Below the pieces are notes generated by a model. It saw nothing but the letters and a program-made list of their open reading frames with translations. It was not told where the DNA came from and ran no database searches. Shown in pieces: positions 1 to 5,336 of a stretch of DNA of 9,102 bases. The stretch comes from Firmicutes bacterium CAG:460 (GTDB lineage: Bacteria > Bacillota_I > Bacilli_A > RF39 > UBA660), in contig FR899749.1 of the NCBI GenBank assembly GCA_000437355.1, positions 12,503 through 21,604 of the forward strand. The letters run 5' to 3'. The position numbers were made by a program, and so were the translations under genes. How positions within the stretch are numbered: the stretch's first letter is position 1; each line of letters starts with the position of its first letter.

Positions 1-40
1 TATAAAATTAATATTTTCGGCACCTTTATGGCAGATTTTA

Positions 41-69
41 AAAAAAACACTAACAATGCTAGTATTTTT
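41..69 (-). terminator. Rho-independent terminator of the SH3b surface-protein gene
   Basis: On the minus strand the arms at 69-58 and 54-43 pair over 12 positions, two of them G-U, around a 3-nt loop. Eight U residues (47-40) follow. The hairpin overlaps the last two bases of the upstream gene's stop codon (68-70), so the gene ends inside its own terminator. Positions 1-40 beyond it show nothing I can assign. Confidence 0.85.
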
Positions 70-706
70 AATTTTTTCTATCTTTTTCTAGATTTGCAAA
101 ATCTGATACTTGTGATTCATCAGGTCTTGTTTTATTGAATTCTATTTTTTGTACCTTTTTAGTAGTTTTACCTACGGCATCAGTTGCAATGTAAAGTATC
201 CAGTATTGGTCAATACCATTTATTTCATCAACTTCATGATAAACTTTATGGGTAACTTTTACTCCTGGTTTGTCATCTTTTACTTCAAGATGGTCATAAT
301 TTATATCATCAATTGAATCAACATAAAGAATTTTATCAAAAAACTTAATCGTTGGAGCTTTAATATCTTCTTCGTTATTAACATCTTCTAAATACTCATT
401 ACCAACGGGATTTGCAACCCATCCCCATTTGCCTTTTTCGTATTCAATATGATACCAATAATTTCCGCGATGATTTTCATAGTCATCCACTTTATAAACT
501 TGACCCTTTTTTACTTGTCCTAATTCAGAACTGTTTTTATCGGGTTTTTTTCTAATTTTAATGTATTCATTTACAACTTCAATGTGCCATCCTTCTTTAA
601 TCTTCTTAACTCTGGCATCTTCTACAATACCTAAAATAAATTTAACAGCAAAGAAACCTATTACTATTAAAATAAGAATTGTAAATATTATTTTTAATTT
701 TTTCAC
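68..706 (-). CDS. Membrane-anchored SH3b / Ig-like domain protein
   Basis: This 212-residue protein is of unknown exact role. Residues 6-26 are a strongly hydrophobic segment after MKKLK, either a signal anchor or an uncleaved signal peptide with no obvious lipobox. Residues about 40-105 look like a bacterial SH3 (SH3b) domain: VNEYIKIRKKP, then a VKKGQVY turn and a WYHIEYEKGKWGWV core. Residues about 117-190 resemble an Ig-like fold of the DUF5011 kind, with the typical ending ATDAVGKTTKKVQKIEF. The tail is charged. SH3b domains usually bind peptidoglycan peptides, so an extracytoplasmic, wall-facing protein is inferred; no catalytic domain is visible. The start is GTG at 706-704, preceded by AGGAAGTGA at a normal distance; no better ATG lies nearby. 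The gene is divergent from the small membrane protein at 795 and has its own promoter and terminator. The family assignment is moderately sure and the function is not known. Confidence 0.85.
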   Translation of the reverse strand: MKKLKIIFTILILIVIGFFAVKFILGIVEDARVKKIKEGWHIEVVNEYIKIRKKPDKNSSELGQVKKGQVYKVDDYENHRGNYWYHIEYEKGKWGWVANPVGNEYLEDVNNEEDIKAPTIKFFDKILYVDSIDDINYDHLEVKDDKPGVKVTHKVYHEVDEINGIDQYWILYIATDAVGKTTKKVQKIEFNKTRPDESQVSDFANLEKDRKN

Positions 707-726
707 ACTATCACTTCCTATATCTA

Positions 727-735
727 ATTATACCA
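727..735 (-). promoter_or_regulatory. Extended -10 promoter of the SH3b protein gene
   Basis: The minus strand reads TGGTATAAT, a perfect extended -10 element, about 20 nt upstream of the GTG start, so the leader is very short. The -35 region 17 nt further up is poor (CTAGTA). The element lies back to back with the plus-strand promoter at 748-776, making a compact divergent promoter region. Confidence 0.6.
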
Positions 736-747
736 AAAATTTTTTAT

Positions 748-776
748 TTTACTAGTACTTTATTTTGTGATATAAT
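748..776 (+). promoter_or_regulatory. SigA-type promoter of the two-helix membrane protein gene
   Basis: The -35 box is TTTACT (748-753), the spacer is 17 nt, and the -10 box is a perfect TATAAT (771-776) preceded by TG-A, giving an extended -10. The start codon at 795 follows closely, with GGTGAT in between as the ribosome-binding site. Confidence 0.7.
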
Positions 777-794
777 TTAATTGGTGATTTATTT

Positions 795-1106
795 ATGAAA
801 AAATACAAATATCAAAGACTTAGTAAAGATGAAAAAAAGGAAGCTAAAAAAATTTTTTATCAAACTGATCAAGGGATAGAATTAAAGAAAAGATTTAACA
901 GAATTTTAATTTATAGCATTATTTTAATTTTATTTGGGATTTATTTACTTGTTGAAGCTTATATAAAGAAAGATTCTTATGCTCAATATGTATATGGTTC
1001 TATTCTTATCTTATTTGGAATTGGATTTTTAATATCAAGAGGACATGTAAAGATGATGAAAGTTAATGATTTTATTACTAGACAAAAAAACACTACGAAA
1101 AAGTAG
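795..1106 (+). CDS. Small two-helix membrane protein, unknown function
   Basis: I do not recognise this 103-residue protein. It begins with a highly charged cytoplasmic-looking stretch (residues 1-35, rich in Lys and Glu). Two hydrophobic helices follow, at about 36-55 and 64-81, separated by a short charged loop (AYIKKDSYAQ). The tail is Lys-rich. Both helices contain the similar motif ILILFGI, so they may be an internal duplication or a helical-hairpin pair. By the positive-inside rule both termini should be cytoplasmic. The ATG at 795 has GGTGAT seven bases upstream and a good promoter. It is the only sizeable plus-strand gene in the window and lies convergent to divIVA, with only four bases between the stop codons. 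The real-gene call rests on the promoter, RBS and terminator; no function is inferred. Confidence 0.8.
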   Translation: MKKYKYQRLSKDEKKEAKKIFYQTDQGIELKKRFNRILIYSIILILFGIYLLVEAYIKKDSYAQYVYGSILILFGIGFLISRGHVKMMKVNDFITRQKNTTKK

Positions 1107-1112
1107 TGTTTT
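1087..1112. terminator. Bidirectional terminator shared by the membrane-protein gene and divIVA
   Basis: A perfect 10-bp inverted repeat pairs 1087-1096 with 1103-1112 around a 6-nt loop (GAAAAA). On the minus strand it runs into seven U residues, a strong terminator for divIVA. On the plus strand the tail is weaker (UUUUAAUUU). Both stop codons, TAG at 1104-1106 (+) and TAA at 1113-1111 (-), lie within or at the edge of the right arm. Confidence 0.9.
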
Positions 1113-1542
1113 AATTTATTCTATCATCAAATTGTTCCATTTCATCTAATTGGTCTTCAACTAGATTTCTAAATCTTCTCTTATATACTGCAACTTTTCT
1201 TCTTAAACTTTCTGCTTCAGATTCTATTCTTTCAGCTTTTTGTAGAGCATTATTTATTACTTTAGTTGCATTTCTTTTAGCATCTTCGATGATTACTTTA
1301 GATTCATCATAAGCTGCTTTTTTTATATTACTTGTTGATTCTTCCGCTACAAGAATAGCACGATTTAAAGTTGCTTCAATATCTTTATAATGCTTTAGTT
1401 CTCCCTTTAATGTCTCAATTATCTCACAACTATTTTTAAGTTTTCGTAACATACTTTCATATTCTACAGTTACTTCCTTAACAAAATCGTTAACTTCTTC
1501 TTTTTTATAGCCTTGAATACTTGTACTAAATTTATTTACCAT
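1111..1542 (-). CDS. divIVA: Cell-division / polarity protein DivIVA
   Basis: DivIVA-family coiled-coil protein of 143 residues. The N-terminal signature is clear: KFSTSIQGYKKEEVNDF (residues 4-20) matches the conserved F-x5-GY-x3-EV-x-xF membrane-binding motif that senses negative membrane curvature. From about residue 25 to the end it is a charged, Leu/Ile/Ala-rich heptad-like sequence, consistent with the dimeric and tetrameric coiled coil of the family. It is somewhat shorter than the roughly 160-residue Bacillus protein. The family marks septa and poles and recruits division-site, chromosome-anchoring or growth proteins, depending on lineage. The ATG at 1542 has a strong AGGTGGTGG site just downstream of the sepF stop, and the 15-nt gap indicates co-transcription with sepF. 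A close paralogue such as GpsB is less likely because GpsB is normally shorter. Confidence 0.92.
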   Translation of the reverse strand: MVNKFSTSIQGYKKEEVNDFVKEVTVEYESMLRKLKNSCEIIETLKGELKHYKDIEATLNRAILVAEESTSNIKKAAYDESKVIIEDAKRNATKVINNALQKAERIESEAESLRRKVAVYKRRFRNLVEDQLDEMEQFDDRIN

Positions 1543-1557
1543 AAGGCCACCACCTAA

Positions 1558-1968
1558 TTACCAGTCTAGTTCTTCATCATTATTTTTACTTGGTTTTTCT
1601 GCATCATCAGTTATTTTTCCTTGTACATTAACATTTTTAGGTGCAACTAAATAAATGCCTACACCTATTTTTTGCATAGAACCACCAATTGCATAAATAA
1701 CTCCGCTTAAAAAATCAATAATTCTTTTAGCTTGATCTGATGTAACTCTTTTTAAATTAACAACTACGCTATTACGATTTTTTAAATGGTCGGCGATTTG
1801 TTGTGATTCAGAGTATGCACGTGGTTCAAGTAAAATCATTTTATTACCTGTTTTATCAGCTTCTTTAATAGCATCTTCCTCAGAAATGTTGTAGTATCCA
1901 TCTTCTGTACCATTTAAATTATCAATGTCATCATCATCTTTAAAAATATTTTTTAAGCTAAATCCCAT
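1558..1968 (-). CDS. sepF: Cell-division protein SepF
   Basis: SepF, 136 residues, is the membrane anchor and bundling partner of FtsZ in Gram-positive division. Residues 1-9 (MGFSLKNIF) are the amphipathic membrane-targeting helix. Residues 10-35 form an acidic linker (DDDDID). The conserved core at about 43-125 contains VVVNLKRV, KRIIDFLSGVIYAIGGSMQKIG and the closing IYLVAPKNV. The Asp-rich C-terminal tail is variable in the family. The ATG at 1968 has a near-perfect AGGGAGGA site. It is first in a two-gene operon with divIVA. In Bacillus sepF lies in the ylm cluster beside ylmG/ylmH-divIVA, and here those intervening genes are missing. Its neighbour upstream is glyQS, behind a terminator. 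Confidence 0.95.
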   Translation of the reverse strand: MGFSLKNIFKDDDDIDNLNGTEDGYYNISEEDAIKEADKTGNKMILLEPRAYSESQQIADHLKNRNSVVVNLKRVTSDQAKRIIDFLSGVIYAIGGSMQKIGVGIYLVAPKNVNVQGKITDDAEKPSKNNDEELDW

Positions 1969-1996
1969 AATTGATTCCTCCCTAGTCTACTATCCC

Positions 1997-2025
1997 ATTT
2001 TATCAAATTTTTAAATTTTTTACAA
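1997..2025 (-). promoter_or_regulatory. Promoter of the sepF-divIVA operon
   Basis: On the minus strand the -35 box is TTGTAA (2025-2020), the spacer is 17 nt, and the -10 box is TAAAAT (2002-1997) with the extended TG-A. Transcription would begin near 1990, about 20 nt before ATG. A second isolated TATAAT (2062-2057) lies just after the glyQS terminator but has no convincing -35 box. Confidence 0.7.
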
Positions 2026-2078
2026 GAGTTTTACGCAAATTTTTCTTGTTATTTCAATTATACTATATAATTTAAAAT

Positions 2079-2106
2079 AAAGCTAGAGTTTTTTCTCTCT
2101 AGCTTT
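2079..2106 (-). terminator. Terminator downstream of glyQS
   Basis: A perfect 10-bp inverted repeat (2079-2088 with 2097-2106) encloses an 8-nt loop. On the minus strand it is followed by AUUUUAAAUU, a moderate U-tract. It separates glyQS and the possible micro-ORF from the sepF operon. The 294-nt gap between glyQS and sepF holds this hairpin, the sepF promoter and the possible micro-ORF at 2105-2242. Confidence 0.85.
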
Positions 2107-2242
2107 AAATATCTTTTTTTGTAAGTTCGCTATATATATTATTATTAAGTAACAACATAAATGCTTTTTGTTTTATAAAAGCTGGCACTACAATCAATTT
2201 AATTAAAGCGCTATTTCTAATAATAAGAAATATAGCAACCAT
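2105..2242 (-). CDS. Possible 45-residue hydrophobic micro-protein downstream of glyQS
   Basis: An open frame of 45 codons begins with ATG 20 nt after the glyQS stop and ends with TAA at 2107-2105, exactly at the base of the terminator hairpin. The product is hydrophobic over about residues 2-32 and ends in a polar, protein-like IYSELTKKDI. I do not recognise it. In its favour, three other genes here also end inside their terminator. Against it, the GGGTGA upstream is about 12 nt from the ATG, longer than this genome's usual spacing. A two-codon frame (ATG ACA TAA) also sits between. It could instead be a degraded gene remnant or a chance frame in AT-rich DNA. Confidence 0.3.
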   Translation of the reverse strand: MVAIFLIIRNSALIKLIVVPAFIKQKAFMLLLNNNIYSELTKKDI

Positions 2243-2262
2243 GTTATGTCATCTTCACCCAA

Positions 2263-3636
2263 TTATAATTCTATCTTTTTGCTTATGAATGGTATTAATT
2301 CATCAACTTTTAATGTAATTTGTTCCATTGTATCTCTATCTCTTAGGGTTACAGTATCATTTTCTATTGTATTATCATCAATTGTTATAGCAAATGGTGT
2401 ACCAATGGCATCACTTCTTCTATATCTTTTACCAATTGAACCAGATTCATCATATTGACAATCAAAATATTTGCAAAGCGTTGCATAAATATCATTAGCT
2501 TTTCCAGCATGAACCTTTTTAATAAGTGGTAAAATAGTTACTTTGTATGGAGCTAAAGCTGGATGAATTTTTAAAACTATTCTTTCTTCACCTTCTACCA
2601 TTTCTTTGGTATAAGCATTTGTTAAAATTGCTAAAAGTAATCTATCTAGACCAACAGATGGTTCTACAACATATGGCAAATATTTTTCATTTGTTTCTGG
2701 GTCCATGTAACGAAGGTCAGTTCCAGATGCTTCTTGATGAACAGTTAAATCATAATCTGTTCTATCAGCAATACCCCATAGTTCGCCCCATCCCATTGGA
2801 AACATAAATTCTATATCAGTAGTTGCTTTACTATAAAATGACAATTCTTCTTTTTCATGGTCTCTAAATCTAAGATTATTGCTATCTAAACCTAAAGTTT
2901 TTAAAAAGTCCATACAGTAATTTTTCCAATATCCAAACCATTCTAAGTCAGTATTTGGTTTACAGAAAAATTCAAGTTCCATTTGTTCAAATTCACGAGT
3001 TCTAAAAATAAAGTTACCTGGTGTAATTTCATTTCTAAAAGCTTTCCCTGTTTGACAAATACCAAATGGTACTTTTAATCTCATGCTTCTTTCAATATTT
3101 TTGAAATTAACAAAAATCCCTTGAGCAGTTTCACCACGTAGATAAACAGTGTTTTTTGTATCATCTGTTACACCGATTGAAGTTTCAAATAATAAATTAA
3201 ACTTTCTTATTGGAGTAAAATCACTTTTACCACACACTGGACATGTAACGTTATTTTCTTTGATGAAGTTTTCTAACTTTTCATTATCCCAGCCATCACC
3301 AGTAACTTTACCATGAGTAAAGTCTTCGATTAATTTATCTGCTCTGTGTCTAGCTTTACATTTTTTACAGTCAATTAATGGGTCAGCAAAAGAAGCCACA
3401 TGACCTGATGCAACCCAAACTTTTGGATTCATAATAATCGCAGCATCTAACCCAACATTGTAAGGATTTTCTTGAATAAATTTCTTTTTCCATGCTTTTC
3501 TGATGTTTTCTTTTAAATTTGTTCCAACTGGGCCGTAATCCCATGAGTTAGCAAGCCCATTATATATTTCACTTCCTTGAAAAATAAAACCATATTGTTT
3601 ACAATAGTTAACTAATTCTTCCATAGTTACTTTCAT
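2263..3636 (-). CDS. glyQS: Glycyl-tRNA synthetase, single-chain alpha2 type
   Basis: This cytoplasmic class II synthetase attaches glycine to tRNA-Gly. At 457 residues it is the single-chain homodimeric type, not the alpha2beta2 GlyQ + GlyS pair found in Bacillus subtilis and Escherichia coli. Early residues carry the conserved SWDYGPVGTNLKENI block. A zinc-ribbon-like insertion has CxxC pairs at 90/93 and 132/135. Motif 2 spans about 199-223 (FRNEITPGNFIFRTREFEQ) and motif 3 about 326-335 (PSVGLDRLLL). The anticodon-binding domain is about 355-450. The ATG at 3636 has AAGGAAGTGA upstream and its own promoter, so it is transcribed independently of the preceding tdk. The leader is only about 20 nt, so no T-box riboswitch is present. 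In other genomes the gene is often called glyS. Confidence 0.97.
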   Translation of the reverse strand: MKVTMEELVNYCKQYGFIFQGSEIYNGLANSWDYGPVGTNLKENIRKAWKKKFIQENPYNVGLDAAIIMNPKVWVASGHVASFADPLIDCKKCKARHRADKLIEDFTHGKVTGDGWDNEKLENFIKENNVTCPVCGKSDFTPIRKFNLLFETSIGVTDDTKNTVYLRGETAQGIFVNFKNIERSMRLKVPFGICQTGKAFRNEITPGNFIFRTREFEQMELEFFCKPNTDLEWFGYWKNYCMDFLKTLGLDSNNLRFRDHEKEELSFYSKATTDIEFMFPMGWGELWGIADRTDYDLTVHQEASGTDLRYMDPETNEKYLPYVVEPSVGLDRLLLAILTNAYTKEMVEGEERIVLKIHPALAPYKVTILPLIKKVHAGKANDIYATLCKYFDCQYDESGSIGKRYRRSDAIGTPFAITIDDNTIENDTVTLRDRDTMEQITLKVDELIPFISKKIEL

Positions 3637-3662
3637 AATAAATCACTTCCTTAATAAATATA

Positions 3663-3691
3663 ATTATACATAAATATGCAAATAATTACAA
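3663..3691 (-). promoter_or_regulatory. SigA-type promoter of glyQS
   Basis: On the minus strand the -35 box is TTGTAA (3691-3686), the spacer is 17 nt, and the -10 box is a perfect TATAAT (3668-3663). The expected transcript start near 3656 leaves about 20 nt to the ATG, just enough for the Shine-Dalgarno site. Confidence 0.75.
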
Positions 3692-3720
3692 GAAATATAA
3701 GACTAATTTTATTATTTTCA

Positions 3721-3760
3721 AAAGAAAAAGACTAAAAACTTGGTTCTAGTCCGCTTTTTT
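3721..3760. terminator. Bidirectional hairpin ending the yqfC-to-tdk operon
   Basis: GACTA (3730-3734) pairs with TAGTC (3747-3751), with a few further weak pairs inside. The stem is flanked by a T-run on each side: UUUUUCUUU on the minus strand (3729-3721) and CUUUUUU on the plus strand (3754-3760). It stands between tdk and the glyQS promoter, so it most likely terminates the long operon. The A-run and U-run can also pair and lengthen the stem. Confidence 0.7.
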
Positions 3761-3827
3761 CGTTGCCATATATAGGGCTGGCTTCACCCACTTTATTTAA
3801 AAATTTCAACTTAACTTTGTTGCAACA
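3741..3827 (-). other. Unassigned GC-rich patch between tdk and glyQS
   Basis: Positions 3741-3790 hold 24 G/C out of 50, clearly richer than the surrounding DNA. On the minus strand there is a 10-nt palindrome (TGTTGCAACA, 3818-3827), a small GCCA/TGGC hairpin (3765-3768 with 3779-3782), and then the terminator. A frame free of stops runs from 3827 to the TAG at 3734-3732. Its last 19 codons from a GTG at 3791 read MGEASPIYGNEKSGLEPSF, which looks protein-like but has no good ribosome-binding site. It could be a small structured RNA, a copy of a dispersed repeat, or the operon's 3' tail. I cannot match it to any known riboswitch family. Confidence 0.35.
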
Positions 3828-3872
3828 TTAATATATCACAAATTCACGCATTTCTAGTGTAAACTGATAGCT

Positions 3873-4466
3873 TTATTTATACTTTCCATTCATAACAAAT
3901 TCTAAATAATGGTCTGCACAAAGTGGAATATATTCTATTTCATCATCGGCCCCATCAATTACAACTTCTTTTCCACTTGAACTGTATTTGCCATTTACAC
4001 GTCTAGCATTAAACATAGCTGGACTTCCACATACACAGTTTACTGTTAACTCATGTTTTTCATCACTTCTAGCAAATAACTGTTTTGAGCCTTCGAACAA
4101 ATCTCCTTTAAAGTTACTTTTAAGACCATAACAAACAACAGAAATATTGTATTTGTGGGCTATAAACCATAGCTGATTAATTTGTTCTCTACTTAAAAAC
4201 TGAGCTTCATCCACTAAAATAAATTCAGCATACATATATTTATGTAAGTACTTTTTACTAAGTAAATTTGCACTTTTAGGAATTAAAACATCAACTTTTA
4301 TATTTTCACCAATTCTGTTTACAACCGTATTACTTCCTTTAGTATCAATTTTAGGTTTCATAACTACGATATTAATTAAATACTTTGAATAATTGTAATG
4401 ATCTTGTAATAATTTTGTTGTCTTTCCAACTGCCATTGTTCCATAATAAAATGTTAAATTTGCCAT
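3873..4466 (-). CDS. tdk: Thymidine kinase
   Basis: Thymidine kinase phosphorylates thymidine to dTMP with ATP in pyrimidine salvage. The 197-residue protein matches the type II (TK1-like) family. The P-loop is GTMAVGKT (residues 9-16) and Walker B with the catalytic Glu is DEAQFL (86-91, E87). The CYGLKSNFKGDLFEGS segment (112-127) precedes the zinc lobe and the lasso region. The zinc ligands look like C144, C146, C183 and H186. The first pair is spaced C-x-C instead of the more familiar C-x2-C. The ATG at 4466 has AGGGTGGT immediately after, and partly within, the recO stop (gap 9 nt), so the two are co-transcribed. It is the last gene of the operon. In Bacillus this slot between recO and the glycyl-tRNA synthetase genes has no tdk. 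Confidence 0.95.
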   Translation of the reverse strand: MANLTFYYGTMAVGKTTKLLQDHYNYSKYLINIVVMKPKIDTKGSNTVVNRIGENIKVDVLIPKSANLLSKKYLHKYMYAEFILVDEAQFLSREQINQLWFIAHKYNISVVCYGLKSNFKGDLFEGSKQLFARSDEKHELTVNCVCGSPAMFNARRVNGKYSSSGKEVVIDGADDEIEYIPLCADHYLEFVMNGKYK

Positions 4467-4475
4467 ACTACCACC

Positions 4476-5204
4476 CTACATAAGTTTTTTCAAAAAATCT
4501 TTACTATTTAAATATAATCCTGTATATCTATCATAATATAAATCTAAATATTTATTAATTGTATTTTTTGTTTCATCATCTACTTTTATTTCTTTTATAG
4601 AATCAATATTCACATAATAATACATTCTTATCATTTTTATTATTTTTTTATCAACGATTATTTCATTAGTTAAACAATTTATACAGATGTAACCACCTTT
4701 ATCTGGGTCAAATGTAGCAATATTATTCTTGCTTCCACATAGTATGCATTCATCTAAATTAAATAAAACGCCCAGATATTCAAGATACTTAATTTCTAAA
4801 ATATTAGTTAAAACTACTGGATCTAAACCACTTTCTAACTTTAATATTACTTTAATAAAATCATCATAGATATTTTCTATATCACTACTTTGCTTAACTA
4901 CTTGACTAGTTAGTTCTGTTACATACGCCAAAAAACTTACCAAAAGAATATCACTCTTGATAGTTTTTAAGGGATTTATAACATCTGCACTTACTAATGT
5001 AGATAATTTGTTTTCTTTATATATAATGTTAAAATGACTGAAACTAAATTTCATAGTTGGTACACGATATCTATTTTTTAAAGATTTAGCACCTTTACAC
5101 ATTATACCTATTACGCCATATTCACGAGTAAAAACGTTTATTATCTTACTTGTTTCTCCATATGGGGTTTCATTTAAAACAAATCCATCTACTTCTGTGT
5201 TCAC
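4476..5204 (-). CDS. recO: DNA repair protein RecO
   Basis: RecO (242 residues) is a recombination mediator. With RecR it helps load RecA onto SSB-coated single-stranded DNA and anneals complementary strands. The N-terminal OB-fold is seen in VDGFVLNETPYGETSKIINVFTREYGVIGIMCKGAK (as two adjacent blocks, residues 5-22 and 23-40). A helical middle follows, then a zinc finger with C153, C156, C174 and C177. Length is close to the usual 240-260 residues. The start is GTG at 5204, with AGAAGGA eight bases upstream, inside the last codons of yqzL; the stop of yqzL is two bases before the GTG. This start gives the standard family N-terminus. The era-yqzL-recO order is the one known from Bacillus. 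Confidence 0.95.
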   Translation of the reverse strand: MNTEVDGFVLNETPYGETSKIINVFTREYGVIGIMCKGAKSLKNRYRVPTMKFSFSHFNIIYKENKLSTLVSADVINPLKTIKSDILLVSFLAYVTELTSQVVKQSSDIENIYDDFIKVILKLESGLDPVVLTNILEIKYLEYLGVLFNLDECILCGSKNNIATFDPDKGGYICINCLTNEIIVDKKIIKMIRMYYYVNIDSIKEIKVDDETKNTINKYLDLYYDRYTGLYLNSKDFLKKLM

Positions 5205-5206
5205 TT

Positions 5207-5296
5207 CTAATCCTTCTTTTCCGCTTCTTTGTACTTAAGATAATCTTCTACTTTTCCTGATTCTTGAAACTTTTTCCACGCTTCTTCTTTATTCAT
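5207..5296 (-). CDS. yqzL: YqzL-like micro-protein between era and recO
   Basis: This 29-codon gene lies between era and recO, exactly where Bacillus species carry yqzL. The product starts MNKEEAWKKFQESGKVEDYL and is followed by KYKEAEKKD. The pattern W-x2-F-x2-S-G-x-V-x2-Y-L-x-Y-K-E agrees with what I recall of the YqzL family, though this copy is shorter than the Bacillus protein of just under 50 residues. The function of the family is unknown. The ATG at 5296 has an excellent AGGTGAT site, and the stop is two bases from the recO GTG, so the two may be translationally coupled. The recO ribosome-binding site is inside the last codons. It has no signal peptide or membrane segment and is probably a small cytoplasmic helical protein. 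Confidence 0.8.
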   Translation of the reverse strand: MNKEEAWKKFQESGKVEDYLKYKEAEKKD

Positions 5297-5300
5297 TTTT

Positions 5301-5325
5301 ATCACCTAAATATATATTGGGTGAT
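5301..5325 (-). promoter_or_regulatory. Inverted repeat covering the yqzL ribosome-binding site
   Basis: In the transcript ATCACC (5325-5320) can pair with GGTGAT (5306-5301) across a 13-nt AT-rich loop. The second arm is the core of the yqzL Shine-Dalgarno site. The 6-bp stem is modest, so it may only dampen initiation, or may be chance in this AT-rich gap of 40 nt between era and yqzL. There is no U-tract directly after it, so it is not a terminator. Confidence 0.35.
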
Positions 5326-5336
5326 TTATTTTTATT

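Noticed and set aside
561..755. Plus-strand open frame opposite the start of the SH3b gene
   Set aside because: It covers the N-terminal anchor of the minus-strand gene and the divergent promoter region, and has no ribosome-binding site.
2246..2807. Plus-strand open frames at 2246-2458 and 2547-2807
   Set aside because: They lie antisense to glyQS, which is an unambiguous gene, and show no protein family features or good ribosome-binding sites.
3725..3830. tracrRNA-like or signal-recognition-particle RNA gene
   Set aside because: No CRISPR repeats, cas genes or anti-repeat are present, and the SRP core (GGAAG...AGCAG) is absent. Ending in a terminator is not enough.
3637..3872. T-box or other riboswitch upstream of glyQS
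   Set aside because: The terminator lies before the glyQS promoter at 3663-3691, so it is not part of the glyQS leader. No T-box core (TGGNACCGCG) or specifier loop was found.
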